A DNA stretch of 5,800 nt from an uncultured Kiloniellales bacterium. GTDB taxonomy: Bacteria; Pseudomonadota; Alphaproteobacteria; Kiloniellales; JAKSDN01. Positions 1 to 5,245 of the stretch are shown here, piece by piece (position 1 is the stretch's first letter; every line of letters begins with the position of its first letter). The translations under genes and the position numbers were made by a program. The DNA lies in assembly GCA_937974415.1 (NCBI GenBank), contig CALJXB010000184.1:1-5800 (forward strand). The letters run 5' to 3'. The notes under the pieces are model-generated. The model was given only the letters and a program-made list of their open reading frames with translations, was not told where the DNA came from and did not search any database.

Positions 1-34
1 GCGCTATTTCGAAGAAGCGGGCTTGCTGGAGTGA
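1..34 (+). CDS. C-terminal end of a TAXI-family TRAP solute-binding protein (partial)
   Basis: Only the last ten codons and the TGA stop (32-34) lie in the window. They read RYFEEAGLLE and are in frame from position 2. TAXI-family TRAP receptors commonly end with a tail of the form HPGA-x-RYF-x-EAG, and the tail here matches the visible part. The gene directly downstream, after 63 nt without a terminator, is a fused TRAP permease, which is the usual neighbour of a TAXI binding protein. The inferred role is a periplasmic receptor that captures a substrate and delivers it to that permease. The evidence is short, so the call rests on both the tail match and the neighbour. The start and the rest of the gene are outside the window. 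Confidence 0.65.
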   Translation, partial: RYFEEAGLLE

Positions 35-97
35 TGGCCGCCGAAAAGGATAATAGACGGGTTGTGGTTAGCGGATCGATGTTGAGGGGAAGCAGGG

Positions 98-2710
98 ATG
101 AGTGAGACCAACGGCGGGCAAAGAAAAGTCGCCGAAGAGGAACTGGCCGAGATCGTGGCCTCGAGCGATGCGGGCGCGCGGGATCCCGTCGGCGCGGTCG
201 GCAAGCTGCTCGCCATCGTCGCGCTCGTTTGGTCCCTGTTTCAGCTCTGGATCGCCTCGCCTTTGCCGTTCATGGTTGCGAAGATAATTCCGGTCATGAA
301 CTCCACGGAGTCCCGCTCTATCCATCTCGCGTTCGCCATATTTCTGGCCTATACCGCCTATCCGGCCCTCAAGCGCTCGCCCCGCGACCGCATCCCAATC
401 CAGGACTGGGTCTTTGCCCTCGTCGGCGCCTTCTGTGCAGGCTATCTCTTTCTCTTCTACAACGAGCTGTCCGAGCGCCCCGGCCGGCCCATCACCCAAG
501 ATCTGATAGTCGCCGGCGTCGGCATGGTATTGTTGCTGGAGGCAACCCGCCGCGCGCTCGGCCCGCCGCTGATGGTCGTGGCCACGGTCTTCCTGTGCTA
601 CGTCTTCTTCGGCGACAGCAGCTACATTCCGGAAGTCATCCAGTGGAAAGGCGCGTCCTTCGCCAAGGCCATGTCGCACCAGTGGTTGGGCACCGAGGGC
701 GTGTTCGGCATCGCCGTCGGCGTGTCCAGCAGCATGGTGTTCCTCTTCGTGCTGTTCGGGGCGCTCTTGGAGAAGGCGGGGGCCGGCAACTACTTCATCC
801 GCGTCGCCTTTGCGTTGCTCGGCCACATGCGGGGCGGGCCGGCCAAGGCAGCCGTCGTATCTTCGGCCATGACCGGCCTTATCTCGGGCTCTTCGATCGC
901 CAACGTGGTCACCACCGGGACCTTCACCATCCCGCTGATGAGGCGGGTCGGCTTCTCGGCCGAGAAGGCGGGCGCAGTGGAGGTGGCGTCGTCCACCAAT
1001 GGCCAGCTTACCCCGCCGATCATGGGCGCGGCCGCCTTCCTCATGGTGGAGTACGTCGGCATCTCCTACGTGGATGTCATCAAGCACGCCTTCCTGCCCG
1101 CGATCATCTCGTACATCGCGCTGGTCTACATCGTCCACCTGGAGGCCATGAAGGCCGACATGAAGGGGCTGCCCCGGCGGAGCGAGACGACGCTCATGCG
1201 GGGCCTCATCTCCTTCCTCATGACGATCATCGGGATGATCATCCTCTCGGGCGTGATCTACTACGGCTTCGATTGGACCAAGCAAGTGGCGGGCGACGCC
1301 ACGATCTACATCGCCGCGGCGGTGCTGGTCGCGGCCTACCTCGGGCTGCTCAAGTATTCCACACGCTTCCCGGAGCTCGAGGTCACCACCGAGATCGACG
1401 TGCTGCCCGAGGCGGGGCCGACCATCAAGGCGGGCCTGTATTATCTCGTGCCCCTGGTGGTGCTGATCTGGTGCCTCACCGTGGAGCGCTTCTCACCCGG
1501 CCTTGCGGCCTTCTGGGCCACCGTGTTCCTGCTGTTCATCGTCCTCACCCAGCACGCTTTCAAAAAAATGATGCGCGGCGCGGGGGATTTCGCCGGCGGC
1601 CTGCGCCAGGGCCTGAAGGAATGCCACGACGGCATGATCGCCGGCGCGCGCAACATGATCGGCATCGGTGTCGCCACGGCGGCGGCCGGCATCATCGTCG
1701 GCACCGTCACCCTCACGGGAGTCGGCTTGGTCATGGCCGAGTTCGTCGAGTTCGTCTCCGCCGGCAACTTGATGCTGATACTGTTCTTTACCGCGATCAT
1801 CAGCCTGATTCTGGGCATGGGCCTGCCGACCACGGCGAACTACATCGTGGTGTCCTCGCTGATGGCCCCGGTGATCGTGACCCTCGGCGCGGCGCAGGGC
1901 CTCATCGTGCCGCTCATCGCCGTTCACATGTTCGTCTTCTACTTCGGCATCCTCGCCGACGATACGCCGCCGGTGGGCCTGGGCGCCTTTGCCGCCGCCG
2001 CCATATCGGGCGGCGATCCGATCCGCACGGGCATACAAGGCTTCCCCTACGATATTCGCACCGCCATCCTGCCGTTCTTCTTCATCTTCAATACCGAACT
2101 GCTGATGATCGGAATCGAGGGGCCGGTGCATTTGGTGGTCACCATCGTGACGGCCCTGGCGGCGATGATCACCTTCGCCGCGGCGACGCAGGGCTACTTC
2201 ATCTCCAAGAGCCGGCTTTGGGAAACCGCGGCCTTGCTGCTCATCGCCTTCACCCTGTTCCGGCCCGGCTTCTGGCTCGATCAGATCGAGCCGCCCTACC
2301 GCCTAGAGGAACCTGCGCGCATCGTCGAGGTCGCCGGTAGCGCCGCTGCCGACGGCGACATCCGCATGATGGTGGAGGGCGAGGATCTCTCGTCCGGCGA
2401 GATGGTCTCGAAGACCGTGGTCCTGCCGCTCGGGCCCGCCGGCGACGGCGCCGAGCGCCTGATGGAGCACGCCGGCATCGAGGTGCGCGACGAGGACGGC
2501 AAGGTGCTGATCGACAACATCACCTTCGGCGGCCCGGCCGAGCAAGCCAAGCTCGACTTCGACTGGCAAATCACCGGCATCGAAGTCGAGGCCGATCGCA
2601 TGCCCAAGCAGCTCTTCTATATTCCGGCGATCCTGCTTTTGGCGGCGGTCTATATGCTGCAGCGGCGCCGGCGGCAAGCGCATGAGGCGGCCGAAGCCGC
2701 CACCGATTGA
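98..2710 (+). CDS. TRAP transporter permease, fused 4TM/12TM (DctQM-type), with C-terminal DUF3394 region
   Basis: This 870-residue inner-membrane permease should import a substrate using an ion gradient together with a TAXI binding protein. The N-terminal fused small subunit has hydrophobic segments near residues 34-52, 74-92, 103-121 and 136-172. The DctM-like large subunit follows. Its conserved loops are visible as GLISGSSIANV (260-270), SSTNGQLTPPIMG (298-310), LGMGLPTTANY (572-582) and ADDTPPVGLG (620-629). A hydrophobic stretch around 711-727 ends in RPGFWL, as is usual where the DUF3394 region begins. A soluble segment of about 110 residues follows, then a last membrane helix (839-854) and RRRR (856-859). 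The start at 98 is supported by GAGGGGA at 84-90. Full length and intact. The stop is 15 nt before the Usp gene, indicating one operon. The family call is firm; the substrate is unknown. Confidence 0.96.
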   Translation: MSETNGGQRKVAEEELAEIVASSDAGARDPVGAVGKLLAIVALVWSLFQLWIASPLPFMVAKIIPVMNSTESRSIHLAFAIFLAYTAYPALKRSPRDRIPIQDWVFALVGAFCAGYLFLFYNELSERPGRPITQDLIVAGVGMVLLLEATRRALGPPLMVVATVFLCYVFFGDSSYIPEVIQWKGASFAKAMSHQWLGTEGVFGIAVGVSSSMVFLFVLFGALLEKAGAGNYFIRVAFALLGHMRGGPAKAAVVSSAMTGLISGSSIANVVTTGTFTIPLMRRVGFSAEKAGAVEVASSTNGQLTPPIMGAAAFLMVEYVGISYVDVIKHAFLPAIISYIALVYIVHLEAMKADMKGLPRRSETTLMRGLISFLMTIIGMIILSGVIYYGFDWTKQVAGDATIYIAAAVLVAAYLGLLKYSTRFPELEVTTEIDVLPEAGPTIKAGLYYLVPLVVLIWCLTVERFSPGLAAFWATVFLLFIVLTQHAFKKMMRGAGDFAGGLRQGLKECHDGMIAGARNMIGIGVATAAAGIIVGTVTLTGVGLVMAEFVEFVSAGNLMLILFFTAIISLILGMGLPTTANYIVVSSLMAPVIVTLGAAQGLIVPLIAVHMFVFYFGILADDTPPVGLGAFAAAAISGGDPIRTGIQGFPYDIRTAILPFFFIFNTELLMIGIEGPVHLVVTIVTALAAMITFAAATQGYFISKSRLWETAALLLIAFTLFRPGFWLDQIEPPYRLEEPARIVEVAGSAAADGDIRMMVEGEDLSSGEMVSKTVVLPLGPAGDGAERLMEHAGIEVRDEDGKVLIDNITFGGPAEQAKLDFDWQITGIEVEADRMPKQLFYIPAILLLAAVYMLQRRRRQAHEAAEAATD

Positions 2711-2725
2711 TCGAGGAACCTGGGT

Positions 2726-3154
2726 ATGTACAAGGAGATCTTGCTGGCCATCGACCTGAACGACATCGACAGCCAGCGCAAAGCCGTTCAGACGACCATC
2801 GACCTGGCGCGCGCTTTCGGCGCCCGCGTGCACGTGCACACGGTCCTGCCGGACTTCGGCATGCCGATCGTCGCCAGCTACTTCCCCGCGGACTTCGAAA
2901 CCAAGGCCCTGGAGCACGCGAAGCAGGCCCTGCACGCTTTCGTCAAAGAGGCCTTTCCGGAGGATCTCGAGGTCCTGCAGGTCGTGGGACAGGGCGGGAT
3001 TTACAAGGAAATTCTCGGTTGTGCGCAGCAGATCGACGCCGATTTGATCGTCATGGCCTCCCACCGGCCGGGCTACGAGGACTACCTGATCGGCCCCAAT
3101 GCTTCCCGGGTGGTGCGGCATGCCAAGTGTTCGGTCATGGTGGTGCGCGGCTAG
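2726..3154 (+). CDS. Universal stress protein (UspA superfamily, UspF-like), linked to the TRAP operon
   Basis: A 142-residue single Usp domain, the normal length for the family. It opens with MYKEILLAIDLND, whose Asp10 is the usual nucleotide-site acidic residue after the first beta strand. It closes with ASHRPGYEDYLIGPNA (111-126) and VVRHAKCSVMVVRG (129-142). This loop resembles E. coli UspF, from memory ASHRP...YLLGSNA..VVRHAECSVLVVR, rather than the classical G-2x-G-9x-G(S/T) of MJ0577: Ala111 and Arg114 take the places of the first two glycines, and the spacing is one shorter. The start is supported by GAGGA at 2713-2717, eight bases ahead. It lies 15 nt after the permease stop. In Halomonas, TeaD is an ATP-binding Usp encoded with TRAP transporter TeaABC and modulates it; a similar role here is inferred from position. 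Cytoplasmic, no signal peptide. Confidence 0.95.
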   Translation: MYKEILLAIDLNDIDSQRKAVQTTIDLARAFGARVHVHTVLPDFGMPIVASYFPADFETKALEHAKQALHAFVKEAFPEDLEVLQVVGQGGIYKEILGCAQQIDADLIVMASHRPGYEDYLIGPNASRVVRHAKCSVMVVRG

Positions 3155-3206
3155 CCTCGCTTTCGCTCCCCCACCCATTTTCGTGCCGGGCCGCGGGGCC
3201 GGAACC

Positions 3207-3249
3207 TGACAAGATTGTCATCCACCGACTCCGGACGATCTGCTATAGC
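3207..3249 (+). promoter_or_regulatory. Possible promoter/operator before the FGE-like gene
   Basis: The 104-nt gap after the Usp gene holds a perfect inverted repeat, TGACAA-GA-TTGTCA (3207-3220), and an AT-rich TGCTATAGC (3241-3249). The latter resembles an extended -10 element, with TATAGC at 3244-3249. If TATAGC is the -10, transcription would start about 4-7 nt before the ATG at 3259. TTGTCA (3215-3220) looks like a -35 box, but the spacing to TATAGC is 23 nt, too long for a standard sigma70 promoter. The repeat may instead be a regulator site. The elements are directly visible; their function is inferred. Confidence 0.35.
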
Positions 3250-3258
3250 GCTTGCGCC

Positions 3259-4170
3259 ATGAACGTCCCACGCCAAAACTCAAGCTGCGGTGTCCTTGTT
3301 GGAAGGACCGGCATTTCACTCGCGATCGCGGCTTGGATCCTCGGCGCGCTGCTTCCCTACGGCGCCCGGGCCGCCAGCCAATCGGATCCCGTCCTGCCGG
3401 AGGTGATCGAGATCCCGGCCGGGCCCTTCATCATGGGCTCCAACGCGGCGGAGCGGGAGACCGGCTATAAGCTCGACGAAGCCGCCTATGGCCACAACCG
3501 GACTCGCTTGTGGGGCTGGTACGATGCCGAGCGGCCGGCCGGGCCGGCCGAGACCGGCCGCTATGCGATCACGGCGGCACCGATCACCAATCGGCAATAT
3601 GCCGCCTTCATCGAGGCCACTGGACGGGCCGCCCCGGACGTCGGTCCCGATACCTGGGAGGCCTACAAGCTGGTCCACCCCTATGAACGGACCCGCCGTC
3701 ACGCCTGGCAGGATGGCCGCCCGCCGCCGGGGCGCGAAGACCATCCGGTGGTACTGGTGAGTTACGCCGACGCGCTCGCTTACGTCGCCTGGCTGAGCGA
3801 GGTCACCGGCCGGACCTGGCGCCTGCCGACCGAGGCGGAATGGGAAAAGGCGGCCCGCGGCACCGATGGGCGGCGCTTCCCCTGGGGCAACTTTTGGAAC
3901 CCTTCCGTGCTCAACAGCCACGACGCGGGGCCCTTCGACACTCTGCCTGTCGGCAGCTTCCCTGCGGGAGTCAGCCCCTTTGGCCTGCTCGACGCGGCTG
4001 GCCAGGTGTTCGAGTGGACCAGCACCTCGGCCGGGCCGGGACGTCGAATGGTCAAGGGCGGGTCGTGGGACGACAAGGGCTGCGGCGTCTGTCGGCCGGC
4101 GGCCCATCATGGCCGACCCGAGGGACTGAAACACATCCTGATCGGCTTTCGCGCGGTGAGCGACCAATAG
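3259..4170 (+). CDS. Exported formylglycine-generating enzyme-like protein (SUMF1/EgtB/PvdO superfamily)
   Basis: This 303-residue protein has an N-terminal signal peptide: Arg16, hydrophobic 18-33, and an AxA cleavage site after Ala38. The FGE-sulfatase fold follows, with EIPAGPFIMGS (51-61), APITNRQYAAFIEATG, HPVVLVSYADALAYVAWL, RLPTEAEWEKAARG (188-201), FEWTS (251-255), KGGSWDDKG (266-274) and IGFRAV near the C-terminus. True FGE oxidises sulfatase Cys to formylglycine using two copper-binding cysteines in a CxxxxC arrangement soon after GGS. Here that segment has CGVC instead (Cys275, Cys278), and these are the only cysteines of the mature protein. Sulfatase-activating function is therefore doubtful; an exported oxidase-like role of the PvdO kind is possible. 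The frame is open upstream to 2707, but that part overlaps the Usp gene. ATG 3259 is the only suitable start ahead of the signal peptide, and it lacks a Shine-Dalgarno. No sulfatase gene is in view. Confidence 0.88.
   Translation: MNVPRQNSSCGVLVGRTGISLAIAAWILGALLPYGARAASQSDPVLPEVIEIPAGPFIMGSNAAERETGYKLDEAAYGHNRTRLWGWYDAERPAGPAETGRYAITAAPITNRQYAAFIEATGRAAPDVGPDTWEAYKLVHPYERTRRHAWQDGRPPPGREDHPVVLVSYADALAYVAWLSEVTGRTWRLPTEAEWEKAARGTDGRRFPWGNFWNPSVLNSHDAGPFDTLPVGSFPAGVSPFGLLDAAGQVFEWTSTSAGPGRRMVKGGSWDDKGCGVCRPAAHHGRPEGLKHILIGFRAVSDQ
3533..3550 (+). repeat. Two tandem copies of a 9-bp GC repeat inside the FGE-like gene
   Basis: GGCCGGCCG occurs twice head to tail (3533-3541 and 3542-3550), within codons for RPAGPAE (residues 92-98). 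The repeat is in frame and lies between the N-terminal motif and the ITN motif of the FGE-like domain, in a part that is probably a loop. It may be a slippage product in GC-rich coding DNA. No function is claimed. Confidence 0.8.
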
Positions 4171-4200
4171 GCCGCTCCCACGCCTTAAGGCGCCGCGGCC
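4170..4200 (+). terminator. Stem-loop directly after the FGE-like stop codon; possible terminator without U-tract
   Basis: GGCCGC (4170-4175, beginning at the last base of the TAG stop) can pair with GCGGCC (4195-4200). Nested inside is a perfect 12-bp palindrome, CGCCTTAAGGCG (4181-4192), which can fold as a 4-bp stem with a TTAA loop. An internal bulge (5 and 2 nt) separates the two stems. Its place immediately after the stop suggests 3'-end formation or transcript protection. The next bases are CGTCCGCTAACG, so no U-tract follows and classical intrinsic termination is not shown. The inner palindrome could equally be a protein site on DNA. Confidence 0.35.
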
Positions 4201-4270
4201 CGTCCGCTAACGTGATTTTGATGAGGGAGTGAGGTGACGGGCGCTTCCCTCGGACCTGAGATCTCCTTAA

Positions 4271-4372
4271 ATGAATGCGACCGGGGCGGCCCAAGGCGGG
4301 CCGGATCGGCGCCCAAAACGCTGGGCCGAAATTGAGATAGCTCAGATCTCGGCCCTTCGGGCCGCTTTATGA
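4271..4372 (+). other. Possible 33-codon small ORF in the leader upstream of the unknown gene
   Basis: An ATG at 4271 opens a frame that runs to a TGA at 4370-4372, giving 33 residues (MNATGAAQGG at the start, AQISALRAAL at the end). It spans the alternative hairpins at 4287-4364. No convincing Shine-Dalgarno precedes it (the upstream bases are CTGAGATCTCCTTAA), and I recognise no family. In GC-rich DNA a frame this short can be open by chance, so it is listed because of its position as a possible leader peptide, not as a confident gene. Confidence 0.15.
4287..4364 (+). promoter_or_regulatory. Structured leader with mutually exclusive hairpins upstream of the unknown gene
   Basis: Three perfect stems are visible. 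CGGCCC (4287-4292) pairs with GGGCCG (4298-4303) around AAGGC. GGGCCGA (4323-4329) pairs with TCGGCCC (4349-4355), with an inner TGAG/CTCA (4333-4336, 4341-4344) capped by ATAG. CGGCCC (4350-4355) also pairs with GGGCCG (4359-4364) around TTC and is followed by CTTTAT. The last two stems share 4350-4355 and cannot form together, which is the geometry of an antiterminator/terminator switch. The T-run is weak, with no four Ts in a row. The rest of the 261-nt gap (4171-4431) shows no other recognisable gene, and no good promoter pair could be placed. Function is inferred only. Confidence 0.3.
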
Positions 4373-4431
4373 TGTGATGGGATGGCGGTTATATGAGCCT
4401 GGATAGCCGGAGCTGAGGTGGGAAGCGAGTC

Positions 4432-5190
4432 ATGCGCACAGTTGAGGCCCTTGAGGATTACCAGATTGCCACGGCGGTAGACTTCGACAGCTTGCCGAGC
4501 GAAGACCTGGAGGTCATGGCGCTGGCCGGCCAGCAAGTCGTCGAGGTCTACCGGGTTCTCGCCAAGACCGGCGATAATGTGGTGGGCGAGCTGCTGCGCG
4601 GCACCGACACCTTCTTCGAATGGGATCACTATCCCAAGGGCGACGTCTACGACCGGGAGACCCATTCCCAGTACTATTATCACGCCCACGCGGTCGCCCA
4701 GCGCTTTCCCGGCGAGCACGGCCACTTCCACACCTTTCTCCGGCCCAAGGGCATGCCGCCGGAGATCAAGCCGGCGGACTTTCCCGGCCGGCCGGTGCCC
4801 GACGACCCCAACGACGAGCTGAGCCACCTGATCGCAATCGCCATGAACCCGGCAGGCTTTCCGTTCCGGCTGTTCTCGACCAACCGCTGGGTGACCGGCG
4901 AGGTCTGGTACAACGCCGACGACGTGATCGCCCTCTTGGAGCTCTTCGATATCGACCATGCGCGTCCGTCCTGGCCGGTCAACCGCTGGATTACGGCGCT
5001 CGTGGGCCTGTTCAAGCCGCAAATCTCAGAGCTCGTCAGGGCGCGCGACCGGGCCGTCGAGGCCTGGGCCAAGCACCGCCCCGGCACCGACGTCTTCGAG
5101 GATAGGGACCTGGAAATCACCTCCTACATGGAAATCAACGTGGAAGATCAGGTCCGCGCCGTCAGCCAGGCCCTGCTGAAGCGGAAGTAG
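4432..5190 (+). CDS. Uncharacterised 252-residue protein with His-rich HAH / EHGHFH motif
   Basis: I do not recognise a function. From memory, and unverified, similar proteins may carry the label DUF6969. It has no signal peptide, no membrane segment and no cysteine, so it is probably a soluble cytoplasmic protein. The most distinctive stretch is residues 62-104: FEWDHYPKGDVYD, then HSQYYYHAH (78-86), then GEHGHFHTFLR (94-104). Seven histidines fall between 66 and 100 (66, 78, 84, 86, 96, 98, 100), together with Asp65 and Glu95, suggesting a metal site. NRW plus V/I and T occurs twice (151-155, 184-188). The C-terminal third is charged and probably helical. An in-frame TGA at 4414-4416 rules out an upstream start, and GGAAG at 4421-4425 is a suitable ribosome site. 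It is preceded by the structured gap and is convergent with the rhodanese gene, so it is likely monocistronic. Confidence 0.85.
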   Translation: MRTVEALEDYQIATAVDFDSLPSEDLEVMALAGQQVVEVYRVLAKTGDNVVGELLRGTDTFFEWDHYPKGDVYDRETHSQYYYHAHAVAQRFPGEHGHFHTFLRPKGMPPEIKPADFPGRPVPDDPNDELSHLIAIAMNPAGFPFRLFSTNRWVTGEVWYNADDVIALLELFDIDHARPSWPVNRWITALVGLFKPQISELVRARDRAVEAWAKHRPGTDVFEDRDLEITSYMEINVEDQVRAVSQALLKRK

Positions 5191-5217
5191 CAGGCACGCC
5201 CTGGCGCGCCGGTTTAT

Positions 5218-5245
5218 GGGGCGGCGATTCTAGGGGCGCCGCCCC
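5218..5245. terminator. 9-bp hairpin between convergent genes; possible bidirectional terminator
   Basis: GGGGCGGCG (5218-5226) is perfectly complementary to CGCCGCCCC (5237-5245), leaving a 10-nt loop. It lies 27 nt after the stop of the unknown gene and directly abuts the TGA of the rhodanese gene on the other strand, which is where a shared terminator would be expected. Neither side has a proper U-tract (TCAAC on the plus strand, ATAAACC on the minus strand), so it may act as a 3'-end stabiliser or need Rho. Confidence 0.45.

Noticed and set aside
68..1285. Long minus-strand open frame of 405 codons opposite the TRAP permease
   Set aside because: Its translation is rich in His, Asp, Arg and Gly with no domain pattern, as expected of an antisense shadow of a GC-rich gene. 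The plus-strand permease is unmistakable.
229..2340. 703-codon plus-strand frame inside the permease
   Set aside because: It is shifted relative to the permease, gives an Arg/His/Gly-rich translation without motifs, and is a by-product of high third-position GC.
2303..3178. 291-codon minus-strand frame over the permease end and Usp gene
   Set aside because: It is antisense to two well-supported genes, with low-complexity composition and no recognisable motif.
3186..3202. CCGG...CCGG hairpin after the Usp gene as a terminator
   Set aside because: Only four outer and two inner pairs form around a G-G mismatch, with no U-tract. Too weak to call.
2707..3258. Upstream extension of the FGE-like reading frame to 2707
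   Set aside because: The extension overlaps the whole Usp gene out of frame, and its translation has no domain. The signal peptide fixes the start at 3259.
4323..4355. tRNA-like look of this stretch, with TAGCTCAG resembling a D-arm after a 7-nt GGGCCGA arm
   Set aside because: The D-loop GG, the anticodon arm and the T-arm are all missing, and the 7-nt arm pairs only 19 nt away. It is a simple hairpin.
4366..4394. TATGAT (4368-4373) and TTATAT (4389-4394) as -10 boxes for the unknown gene
   Set aside because: No acceptable -35 sequence lies 16-18 nt upstream of either, so a promoter could not be supported.
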